From Lachnospiraceae bacterium (GTDB taxonomy: Bacteria > Bacillota > Clostridia > Lachnospirales > Lachnospiraceae), in NCBI GenBank assembly GCA_910575555.1, contig CAJTFX010000036.1, forward strand, positions 1 through 44,640: a stretch of 44,640 nucleotides of DNA. The letters run 5' to 3'. A model generated the notes under the pieces. That model worked only from the letters and a program-made list of their open reading frames with translations. It searched no databases and had not been told where the DNA came from. The position numbers were made by a program, and so were the translations under genes. Shown one piece after another: positions 18,375-26,268 of the stretch (position 1 is its first letter; every line of letters starts with the position of its first letter).

Positions 18375-20201
18375 TTACAAATACTTCTCTAAGCCCTCTA
18401 ACAGAATATCCAGACATTCTTCCAGGCTGTGTTTGCTGGTATCTACAACGATATCCGGATTTTCCGGCTCCTCATATCTGCCGGATATGCCTGTAAAGTT
18501 GGCAATCTTGCCCAGTCTGGCATCCTGATACAGACCTTTTACATCCCGCCGTTCGCATTCCTCCAAAGGCGTGCTTACGTAAACCTCCACAAAGCTGTCC
18601 CCGATAATCTCTTTGGCATTCCTGCGCTCCAACCGGTAAGGCGAGATAAAGGAGGTCAGCACAATCAGGCCCGCATCGTTCATCAGCTTGCTGACTTCTG
18701 CAATTCTGCGGAGATTCTCAATTCTGTCCTGCTCCGTAAATCCAAGATTTTTATTCAGGCCCATACGCACATTATCCCCATCCAGCAACATGGTATGCCT
18801 GCCCATGGCAAACAGCCGCTTCTCCAGAGCGTTGGCCAATGTGGATTTGCCTGCGCCGGACAGTCCCGTCATCCAGATGGTAATGGCTTTCTGGCCCAGT
18901 CTCCCTTCCCGCATTTCTCTGGTAATATCCATATTATGCCAGGTCAGGTTCTCTCCCCGCTCCAGGGAATAGACAATGGTTCCGCAGGCGGAGGTCATAT
19001 TGGTAATCCGGTCAATCAGAATCAAAGAACCCAGTTCCCGGTTGTTTTCAAAACAGTCAAATACAATATTGCTGCCTGTGGATATTTCACAGAACGCAAT
19101 CTCATTTTTATAAATGGCGTCCGTGTAGACTTCCGCTCCGGTGTTTACATCAATCTTGTACTTGATTTTCATCACTGTAGCAGAAATCAGCTGGGTTCCT
19201 GTTTTCAGCCAGAAGTTCCGTCCTGCAATCAGACTGTTGTCATCCATCCATAAAATAGACGCCGCAAACATATTTGCCGCAGAAAGCTTATAATCTCTCT
19301 CCAGCACACATCCTCTGGAAACATCAATTTCCGTATCAAGCTGAATGGTAACTGCCTGCCCGCAGCTGCTCTGTTCTACCGGCTGATCTCCCTGAAGAAT
19401 TCCGATCACTTTGGCTTTCTCCCGGCTGGGCATTACTGTGATTTCCTCCCCAACGGCAATTTCGCCGGAGGAAATCTGCCCCTGGAAGCCCCGGAAATTG
19501 TGGTTGGGACGGCATACCCGCTGTACCGGCATGGAAAAGCCGTGCCGGCCTTCCTTTGCTCCCACGTCTACTTCTTCCAGATAATGAAGCAGCGTATCTT
19601 CACTGTACCACATCATTTTTTCAGATTTCCGGGTGATATTGTCCCCTTCTGTAGCTGATACCGGAATAATCCGCAGCGTTCCGTAATCAAACTCTGCCAT
19701 CAGCACTTTGATCTCTTTTTCAATTTTTTTAAACCGTTTCCTGTCATAATTCACCAGATCCATTTTGTTCACTGCAAAGACAAAATGGCGAATGCCCATC
19801 AGCGAACAAATTCTGGCATGACGCCTGGTCTGCTGCAGTACCCCCTGGCTGGCGTCTGTCAAAATCACTGCCAGGGAAGCAAAAGAAGCCCCCACTGCCA
19901 TATTTCTGGTATATTCTTCATGGCCCGGCGTATCTGCCACAATAAAGCTTCTGCGCTCCGTGCTGAAATAGCGGTAGGCCACATCAATGGTAATTCCCTG
20001 TTCCCGCTCAGCCATCAGCCCGTCCAGCAGCAGGGAATAGTCGATCTTTCCCTCTCTGGAGCCTACTTTGGAATCCAGCTCCAGGGCCCGTTTCTGATCT
20101 GCAAAAATCAGTTTCGCATCATAGAGCATATGTCCGATTAACGTTGATTTCCCGTCATCCACGCTTCCGCAGGTAATAAATTTCAATAATTCATTCTTCA
20201 T
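18375..20201 (-). CDS. cysNC: Bifunctional sulfate adenylyltransferase subunit 1 / APS kinase
   Basis: 608 residues from the ATG at 20201 (AGAGGG upstream). The N-terminal CysN part (about 1-420) is an EF-Tu-like GTPase: [23 protein letters not shown] and NKMDLV. The C-terminal CysC part (about 430-608) has the P-loop [23 protein letters not shown] and the [15 protein letters not shown] end. With CysD it makes APS from sulfate and ATP, using GTP; the kinase domain phosphorylates APS to PAPS, the universal sulfuryl donor. The start lies within two bases of the cysD stop. Confidence 0.95.
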   Translation of the reverse strand: MKNELLKFITCGSVDDGKSTLIGHMLYDAKLIFADQKRALELDSKVGSREGKIDYSLLLDGLMAEREQGITIDVAYRYFSTERRSFIVADTPGHEEYTRNMAVGASFASLAVILTDASQGVLQQTRRHARICSLMGIRHFVFAVNKMDLVNYDRKRFKKIEKEIKVLMAEFDYGTLRIIPVSATEGDNITRKSEKMMWYSEDTLLHYLEEVDVGAKEGRHGFSMPVQRVCRPNHNFRGFQGQISSGEIAVGEEITVMPSREKAKVIGILQGDQPVEQSSCGQAVTIQLDTEIDVSRGCVLERDYKLSAANMFAASILWMDDNSLIAGRNFWLKTGTQLISATVMKIKYKIDVNTGAEVYTDAIYKNEIAFCEISTGSNIVFDCFENNRELGSLILIDRITNMTSACGTIVYSLERGENLTWHNMDITREMREGRLGQKAITIWMTGLSGAGKSTLANALEKRLFAMGRHTMLLDGDNVRMGLNKNLGFTEQDRIENLRRIAEVSKLMNDAGLIVLTSFISPYRLERRNAKEIIGDSFVEVYVSTPLEECERRDVKGLYQDARLGKIANFTGISGRYEEPENPDIVVDTSKHSLEECLDILLEGLEKYL

Positions 20202-20202
20202 G

Positions 20203-21096
20203 TCAAAAATATCCCTCTCGCTTCCTTTTCTCCATGCTGGCTGAGCCGCCGTCTGAATCAATAATCCGGCTTGTCCGCTCTGATTCCACCGAGGACAAAG
20301 TTTCTTCTATAATCTCATCCAAAGTTGACGCTTCTGACTCCATGGCTCCGGTCAGAGGATAACAGCCCAGTGTCCGAAACCGCACGGTTTTTGTCTCAAT
20401 TGTTTCCCCTTCTCTCAGCTTCAGCCTGTCATCGTCCGCCATAATCATCTGGCCGTCCCGCACAACCACAGGTCTCGGCTTTGCAAAATACAGGGATACA
20501 ATGGGAATATTTTCCCGCTTGATGTACTGCCAGATATCCTTTTCCGTCCAGTTGGACAGCGGAAATACTCTTATGCTTTCTCCCTGTTTGATTCTGGTAT
20601 TAAATAATTTCCACATTTCCGGCCTCTGGTTCTTGGGGTCCCAGGCATGACTTTCGTTCCGGAAGGAAAAAATCCGCTCTTTGGCCCGGGATTTCTCCTC
20701 GTCCCTTCTTCCGCCGCCGAAAGCCGCTGTAAATCCATACTTGTCCAACGCCTGCTTCAGCGCCTGGGTTTTCATAATGTCCGTATAGGCAGAACCGTGG
20801 TCAAAAGGGTTAATGCCCTGCCTGATTCCATCTTCGTTGATATATTCCAGCATTTCAATGCCTAGCTCTTTGGCTGTGGCGTCCCGGAATTCTATCATCT
20901 CTTTAAATTTCCATGTGGTGTTCACATGCAGAAAGGGAAAGGGCGGCTTCTCCGGGTAAAATGCTTTCATAGCCAGACGCAGCATAACAGAGGAATCTTT
21001 TCCGATGGAATATAGCATCACCGGTTTCTCACATTCTGCTGCCACTTCCCGCATAATGTATATGGCTTCCGCTTCCAGTTCGTCTAAATGGCTCAT
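20203..21096 (-). CDS. cysD: Sulfate adenylyltransferase subunit 2
   Basis: 297 residues, usual length. The PP-loop for ATP is [41 protein letters not shown] and the C-terminal [10 protein letters not shown] are CysD hallmarks. It forms the ATP sulfurylase with CysN. AAAAGGAGAAAAAA precedes the ATG. It is the first gene of the eight-gene operon that ends with the two sulfotransferases. Confidence 0.95.
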   Translation of the reverse strand: MSHLDELEAEAIYIMREVAAECEKPVMLYSIGKDSSVMLRLAMKAFYPEKPPFPFLHVNTTWKFKEMIEFRDATAKELGIEMLEYINEDGIRQGINPFDHGSAYTDIMKTQALKQALDKYGFTAAFGGGRRDEEKSRAKERIFSFRNESHAWDPKNQRPEMWKLFNTRIKQGESIRVFPLSNWTEKDIWQYIKRENIPIVSLYFAKPRPVVVRDGQMIMADDDRLKLREGETIETKTVRFRTLGCYPLTGAMESEASTLDEIIEETLSSVESERTSRIIDSDGGSASMEKRKREGYF

Positions 21097-21174
21097 TTTT
21101 TTCTCCTTTTATTGCATATTATTCTCTAAAACAAATATTTCCAAATTATCATATTTAGTGTAAAAATAAATTGT

Positions 21175-21206
21175 GATAGAAATTTGAGTTTTATCAAATT
21201 TCTATC
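21175..21206. promoter_or_regulatory. 13-bp perfect palindrome upstream of cysD, candidate operator
   Basis: GATAGAAATTTGA (21175-21187) and its exact complement (21194-21206) surround a six-base loop. It lies about 80 bp before the cysD start, where no clean -35/-10 pair could be assigned; the DNA between is very AT-rich. It has no T tract, so an operator is more likely than a terminator. Confidence 0.5.
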
Positions 21207-21256
21207 TGTATCGCTATGGTTCCTCAGTATTAAATTACAAATTCTGTCAAAATCCA

Positions 21257-21294
21257 CAAAAAAGAATGCCATCTAATTGCTTAAACGACATTCT
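21257..21294 (-). terminator. Terminator of the nadB-nadC unit
   Basis: On the minus strand AGAATGTC pairs with GGCATTCT around a 16-base loop, followed by six T. It isolates the cys operon from read-through. Confidence 0.7.
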
Positions 21295-21350
21295 GTATTC
21301 TTTCCTCCTCTGCGATTTAGCCTGTGAACCTGGTAAGTTTCCCAAAAGTT

Positions 21351-22205
21351 CTAAACTGCATGAAGATTTTTCAGGGAAATGTCCATAATAGGCGATGAAT
21401 GGGTCAGCGCGCCGCTGGAAATGTAATCCACACCCAGAGAAATATAATGTTCAATATTTTCCTTTGTCACATTACCGGAGCACTCAATTTCCGCCTTTCC
21501 ATCAATTACGGCAATGGCCTTCTGCATTTCCTCTACCGTCATATTATCAAGCATGATAATGTCTGCGCCCGCTTCTAAAGCCTCCATTACCATTTCTACC
21601 GTTTCGCATTCAATTTCAATTTTGCGGACAAACGGCGCGTATTCTTTTGCCATAAAGACAGCTTCCTTCACTCCGCCTGCTGCGCCGATATGGTTGTCTT
21701 TCAGCAGGACTCCGTCCGAAAGATTGTAGCGGTGATTGTAACCGCCGCCGATTTTTACGGAATATTTCTCAAAAATACGCATATTCGGGGTGGTTTTTCT
21801 GGTATCTAACAATTTCACCTTGCTTCCCTCTAACAAAGACGCAATGGAGTTGGTATAAGTTGCAATTCCGCTCATGCGCTGCAGATAATTCAGCGCTGTC
21901 CGCTCTCCCGACAAAATGGCTCGGATATCTCCGGTAACTGTTCCGATTAAATCTCCTTTTTTTACTTTATCGCCGTCGGAATAATGAAATTCCACAGAAA
22001 CGGTTTTATCCAGAAGCTCAAATACCCGCTGAAATACCGGCAGACCCGCCAGAACTCCGTCCTGCTTGCAGATTAACTGGGCTTCTCCCTTCCGGGCTTT
22101 TTGCATCACTGCATTGGTGGTAACATCCTCGCTGGAGATATCCTCCCGCAAAGCCTGTAAAATTAACTCATCTGCATTTAACGTCATGGTTATGCTGTTG
22201 TTCAT
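21351..22205 (-). CDS. nadC: Nicotinate-nucleotide pyrophosphorylase (quinolinate phosphoribosyltransferase)
   Basis: 284 residues, normal length. ALREDISSEDVTTNAV, GERTALNYLQRMSGIAT, the substrate-binding LLDTRKTTPNMR, and DGVLLKDNHI are characteristic, with EIECETVEM and DIIMLDNM in the barrel. It converts quinolinate and PRPP to nicotinate mononucleotide, releasing CO2, in de novo NAD synthesis. The start at 22205 (AGAAAGGATG upstream) lies 38 bp inside nadB; an ATG at 22187 is an alternative. Confidence 0.95.
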   Translation of the reverse strand: MNNSITMTLNADELILQALREDISSEDVTTNAVMQKARKGEAQLICKQDGVLAGLPVFQRVFELLDKTVSVEFHYSDGDKVKKGDLIGTVTGDIRAILSGERTALNYLQRMSGIATYTNSIASLLEGSKVKLLDTRKTTPNMRIFEKYSVKIGGGYNHRYNLSDGVLLKDNHIGAAGGVKEAVFMAKEYAPFVRKIEIECETVEMVMEALEAGADIIMLDNMTVEEMQKAIAVIDGKAEIECSGNVTKENIEHYISLGVDYISSGALTHSSPIMDISLKNLHAV

Positions 22206-23487
22206 ACGCTTCTTTCATCCTTTCTATTTCCTGCCGCACCAGGGCATGGTTTTCCTGCTGCAGTTTATCAATCTCCTGATATTGCTCCGGGGAAAATAAT
22301 TCTGTGTATTTCTCTTTTTTCTCTGTAACAGCGCCGGCAATATCCATAGCCGCCCGCCTTGCAAACACCAGGCTTTCCAAAAGGGAATTACTGGCCAGAC
22401 GGTTTGCCCCATGCACGCCGTTACAGCTTGTCTCGCCTACTGCGTACAGGCGTCCCATGGAGGTTCTGCCCTCCAGATCCGACTGCACTCCTCCCATAAA
22501 ATAATGCTGCCCCGGCACCACCGGAATGCATTCCTTTGTCACATCGTATCCTTCTTCCCGGCACCGCCTTAAGATATTCGGAAAATGGCTTAAAATATCT
22601 TCTCTGGCAATATGCTCCATCGAAAGCCAGACATAGGGCTTTCCGTCCGCTTTCATCTGTTCCTCAATGGCCCGCGTTACTACGTCTCTGGGCAGCAGTT
22701 CATCCACAAACCGCTCCATATGGGCATTGTATAAAACAGCGCCTTCTCCCCGAACCGATTCTGAAATCAGGAATCTGCGGCCCGGCTTCTCCGAATACAG
22801 CGTCGTCGGATGTATCTGGACAAAATTCACATCCTGAAGCTTAATCTTATGCCGCAGCGCCATGGCCAGCCCGTCTCCGGTCAGATGGGCAAAATTGGTG
22901 GAATGCTGATACAATCCGCCGATTCCTCCGCAGGCAAACACTGTATGCCCTGCCCAGACAGGACGGACAATGCCCCGGCTGTCTGCCGTCACCACTCCGT
23001 AACAGACATTATCCTTACAGAGAATATCAATCATTTCCGTATGTTCGTATATGGTGATATTCCTGCGTTTCCTGGCCTCTTCTAACAGCCTGCCGGTAAT
23101 TTCTTTGCCGGTAGCGTCCTCATGGAACAATATTCTGGGCTGGGAATGCCCGCCTTCCCTGGTATATGCCAGTTCCCCGTTCCGCCGTTCAAATTCCACG
23201 CCGTATCCCAGCAGTAACTCAATGATTTCTCCGGAGCTTCTTATCATCATCTCCACGGATTTCTTATTGTTTCTGTAATGCCCGGCCTTCATGGTATCTT
23301 CAAAATACCTGTCATAATCGTCTTCTGACCGCAGGACACAGATTCCTCCCTGTGCCAGAAAAGAGTCGCTGTTTCTGGCCTCATCCTTGGTAATAACGGT
23401 TATTTCCTTACTCTCCGGCAGCTGAAGCGCACAGAACAGCCCTGCGGCTCCTGTGCCTACGATTACTACATCTGTTTCTTTTTCCAT
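22168..23487 (-). CDS. nadB: L-aspartate oxidase
   Basis: 439 residues from the ATG at 23487, directly after GGTGGGGAC; a GTG nine codons upstream lacks a ribosome site. The N-terminal FAD-binding motif is VIVGTGAAGLFCALQLP. LAQGGICV, HSQPRILFHEDATG and the active-site region NFVQIHPTTLY are typical, as is VGETSCNGVHGANRLASNSLLE. It oxidises L-aspartate to iminoaspartate for quinolinate synthesis. The partner quinolinate synthase gene nadA is not adjacent. Confidence 0.94.
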   Translation of the reverse strand: MEKETDVVIVGTGAAGLFCALQLPESKEITVITKDEARNSDSFLAQGGICVLRSEDDYDRYFEDTMKAGHYRNNKKSVEMMIRSSGEIIELLLGYGVEFERRNGELAYTREGGHSQPRILFHEDATGKEITGRLLEEARKRRNITIYEHTEMIDILCKDNVCYGVVTADSRGIVRPVWAGHTVFACGGIGGLYQHSTNFAHLTGDGLAMALRHKIKLQDVNFVQIHPTTLYSEKPGRRFLISESVRGEGAVLYNAHMERFVDELLPRDVVTRAIEEQMKADGKPYVWLSMEHIAREDILSHFPNILRRCREEGYDVTKECIPVVPGQHYFMGGVQSDLEGRTSMGRLYAVGETSCNGVHGANRLASNSLLESLVFARRAAMDIAGAVTEKKEKYTELFSPEQYQEIDKLQQENHALVRQEIERMKEAYEQQHNHDVKCR

Positions 23488-23548
23488 GTCCCCACCTGTC
23501 AATATCTTTTTCACTATAATATGGCATAGCTGCCGCTACGCTGTAAAG

Positions 23549-23577
23549 ATTTTAGCATATTTGGCAGAAAATTTCCA
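23549..23577 (-). promoter_or_regulatory. Probable nadB promoter and leader hairpin
   Basis: TGGAAA (23572-23577), 17 bp, TAAAAT (23549-23554) on the minus strand. Just downstream, 23524-23541 forms a 7-bp hairpin (GCGTAGC/GCTATGC, one G-T pair) that could be an operator for an NAD-responsive regulator. Confidence 0.4.
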
Positions 23578-23580
23578 GTG

Positions 23581-23600
23581 TTATTACTGCGGCGGTTAAT
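23581..23600 (+). repeat. Extra partial end of the inverted-end repeat family
   Basis: TTATTACTGCGGCGGTTAAT abuts the full element and matches its left end at 18 of 20 positions, in the same orientation. It may be a remnant of a second insertion. Confidence 0.6.
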
Positions 23601-23787
23601 TTATTACTCCGGCGGTTAAATGTCGACGAATTTTACGCAGAATAAATTTTCATCTGCAAGGCGGAAGAATGAGTTGTAGCGAGTGCTACAACGATTGATG
23701 AGGGTCTGCCCCGCTTTATCGGGCACAACGCGGCAGATGGAAATTTAAGCAAGTAAAAACGTCGATATTTAACCGCTGGAGTAATAA
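23601..23787. mobile_element. MITE-like palindromic element, 187 bp
   Basis: The 28-bp ends (23601-23628 and 23760-23787) are inverted repeats matching at 26 of 28 positions; each starts TTATTACTCC. Inside them lies a second inverted pair, AAATTTTCATCTGC (23645-23658) with GCAGATGGAAATTT (23732-23745), and two small hairpins (GTTGTAGC/GCTACAAC, TGCCC/GGGCA). No reading frame of note is present. The nested palindromes could form a cruciform or a long RNA hairpin. Together with the gap it fills, it explains most of the 416 bp between nadB and the next gene. Confidence 0.75.
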
Positions 23788-23852
23788 CATCGTATGGGCG
23801 GTATTTGAACGCTATGGGATCTGCGGTTCAGCCCGGCCTTCCCTCAAAATTC

Positions 23853-23891
23853 CGGCAGGCTGTCTGGATTCAGAACCCGGACAGCCTGCCG
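23853..23891 (-). terminator. Terminator of the surface-hydrolase gene 23904-26201
   Basis: A perfect 12-bp stem, CGGCAGGCTGTC (23853-23864) with 23880-23891, and a 15-base loop. ATTTTG follows on the minus strand and TTTTG on the plus strand. Confidence 0.75.
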
Positions 23892-23903
23892 TTTTGCAAA
23901 AAT

Positions 23904-26201
23904 TTATTTGATTTTTATTTTCCGGCTCATTCCTTTCTTATAGAACAGCTTTTGATATGTTTTCTGTTTGCCTGCCGGAACACGCACCGATGCTTTTGCC
24001 GGAATTCCTTTCCATGCTTTCTTTCCAAGCCCTTTGGATGTTAATCTGGTTGTTTTAACCGTCAGTTTCTTTAAACTCTTGCAGCCATAAAAAGCATTGG
24101 CGCCTATGGTTTCCACATTACTGCCCACAAATACTTTTTTGATTTTTTTATTTTTGCGGAATGCGCTGCCGGCAACAGAAGTCACCTTGCAAATTGTCCC
24201 GTCCGCGGCTTCAATTGTGGCGGGGATTCTGATCACGGATGCCTTCGGATTCGTGTTTTCCGTATATTCTACACAGACTGTATTTCCTTTTACAGCAATC
24301 ACTTCATATTCTGCATTGCCGGAATCATCCTGGAAGATATCCCCTTCTTCCATATCGTCCGGTTCTTCGGAATCTGAATCGGAAATGTCCTGATCCCCAG
24401 GTTCTTCTAACGTAATGTTATCTTTATCGTCTGGATTCGGATCAGTATTATCTTCTTTCTCTCCTGGGTTTGATTCAGTGGTATCCTCTTTGTTTCCCAC
24501 ATTTTGGTCTGTATCAGAACTATCTGGTTCCTCTGGAATTACTTGAGTCCCAATATTGAAAGATACTGTTTTTGTATCTGATTCAAAGGCATAATTTTTG
24601 CATGTTACTTTTGCCGTGTATGTCCCTTCCCCTAATTCATTTGAACTCACTGTAATATGGTGTCCTGTGAAATCTTTTTTTAATACCTCTGTTCCAGATA
24701 TATTATAGACTTTGAGTGTGTAAAACTCCACTCCGCCATTTGCTGAAGCTGAAACAATAATATCTTCATTAATTTTATAATTATTTTTATTAACTGAAAT
24801 CTCTGGATTGGTTAATTGATTGTCAATTGCAAATTCAATTCTTGAAGTATCATACCCTCCTGAACCATTATATACAGAAAAATATGCAGAATATTTTCCT
24901 CTCCCCAACTTTGATGCAGGTATTGAATATGTTCCACTATTTGCCTCTTCAGTAATTATCCTTCTGTTTCCTATTTTATCATCTATGCCTATTACCTGTC
25001 CTTTAGCACAAGATACTAATACAGATATCTGAACTGTATCATCTAATGTATAACTTGTTTTCGTTGTGGAAACGACAGCTCCTTTTTTGGGGGTATCCAC
25101 AATTTCAAATGACACTCTTTCTGTATCTATTCCACCGGAACCATTGTATACTGAAAAATACGCAGAATAAACTCCTACTCCAAGATCAGATGCCGCAATT
25201 GTATAGGTACTTTCTGCATCTTCTGTGATAATTCTCCCCACCCCTTCTTTGTCAATACCTATTACTTGTCCCTTCGCACAAATTGTATCAACACTAATGC
25301 TTACTGTATCTGTCAAATCATACCACCAATTTGAAGCGAAAACATTTGAATAATCCGCTGCTCCTACTACAGAAAAGTCTACCCATTCTGTGTCAATTGT
25401 CCCTGCACTGTTTGTACACGAAAAGTAAGCGCTGTAGTTCCCATAACCATACGCAGATGCATCAAATGAATATGTTCCATCAATTGCCTGAGAAATTATT
25501 TTATTCCCATCTTTAAATATCGACATAAAGTAGCTGGTTGCACCGTCTGCGTGAACCTTTAATTCTATTCTGTCTTTGATATCATACCACACTTGATTTT
25601 GTGAGACAGTTGGGTTTACAGGTTTTGTATTCGTTGAGGCCGTATACCCATAAGCATGATAAAGAGACATTGCCCTGTTGGCCGTATCAAATGCCGACCA
25701 GCTTATGCTGTATTTTTTAATGGTATTCCTTCCGTCGCTGTTGCAGTCAAACACTTCAATCCCACCGTCATTCACTCCGGCCAATATCATGGAATGAGGC
25801 CCCCGGCCTCGTGCCGTACTTCTCTGAACCTGGATATAATCGCCCGGAACGCCTTTTTTCAACAGCGCTTTGGCTGACTCTTCATTCAGATTGCCTGGCT
25901 CAATAATTCCCACCGTCTCGGCATTCGGATTAGTTATTTTATAATTGGCAGATTCCGGATAAGGCCCAATATATACTCCAAAAATCTTCAGAAAAATCCA
26001 GTTGGCAAAGCCTTTGCACTGTGACCCCATATACATTTGGTTAGAGTTTGCCGTTTTTCCGTTATACTGCGCAATGTAAGAGTCCAACTGTGAAACCACG
26101 TCGCTCTGTGAAACGGCCTCTGCCTCCAAATCAAAGGTGAAAAGCAAACTTACAGCTAAGATAAAACTCATAAAAGCACAGAGTATTCTTTTTTTCTTCA
26201 T
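23904..26201 (-). CDS. Secreted papain-fold cysteine hydrolase with four Ig-like repeats and an LRR tail
   Basis: 765 residues. A signal peptide (MKKKRILCAF..., cut probably after AEA near 29) precedes a catalytic domain (about 35-190). Its likely triad is Cys62 in SQCKGFANW, His136 in GPHSMIL and the polar residue near FDCNSDG; this is CHAP/NlpC-like, so peptidoglycan cleavage is likely. Four repeats of about 80 residues follow (about 205-545), two of them almost the same (KGQVIGID...YSAYFSVYNGSGG). Then come an acidic linker (about 548-620) rich in Asp, Glu, Pro and Ser, and a BspA-type LRR with a basic C-terminal domain. The ATG follows GGGAGGAAAGATT. The shared tail suggests surface retention. 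Confidence 0.8.
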   Translation of the reverse strand: MKKKRILCAFMSFILAVSLLFTFDLEAEAVSQSDVVSQLDSYIAQYNGKTANSNQMYMGSQCKGFANWIFLKIFGVYIGPYPESANYKITNPNAETVGIIEPGNLNEESAKALLKKGVPGDYIQVQRSTARGRGPHSMILAGVNDGGIEVFDCNSDGRNTIKKYSISWSAFDTANRAMSLYHAYGYTASTNTKPVNPTVSQNQVWYDIKDRIELKVHADGATSYFMSIFKDGNKIISQAIDGTYSFDASAYGYGNYSAYFSCTNSAGTIDTEWVDFSVVGAADYSNVFASNWWYDLTDTVSISVDTICAKGQVIGIDKEGVGRIITEDAESTYTIAASDLGVGVYSAYFSVYNGSGGIDTERVSFEIVDTPKKGAVVSTTKTSYTLDDTVQISVLVSCAKGQVIGIDDKIGNRRIITEEANSGTYSIPASKLGRGKYSAYFSVYNGSGGYDTSRIEFAIDNQLTNPEISVNKNNYKINEDIIVSASANGGVEFYTLKVYNISGTEVLKKDFTGHHITVSSNELGEGTYTAKVTCKNYAFESDTKTVSFNIGTQVIPEEPDSSDTDQNVGNKEDTTESNPGEKEDNTDPNPDDKDNITLEEPGDQDISDSDSEEPDDMEEGDIFQDDSGNAEYEVIAVKGNTVCVEYTENTNPKASVIRIPATIEAADGTICKVTSVAGSAFRKNKKIKKVFVGSNVETIGANAFYGCKSLKKLTVKTTRLTSKGLGKKAWKGIPAKASVRVPAGKQKTYQKLFYKKGMSRKIKIK

Positions 26202-26268
26202 AATCTTTCCTCCCTGCGATGTTAATATTTTTCCTTTAAATTATTCCTGAATTTCTATAAATCCATTA

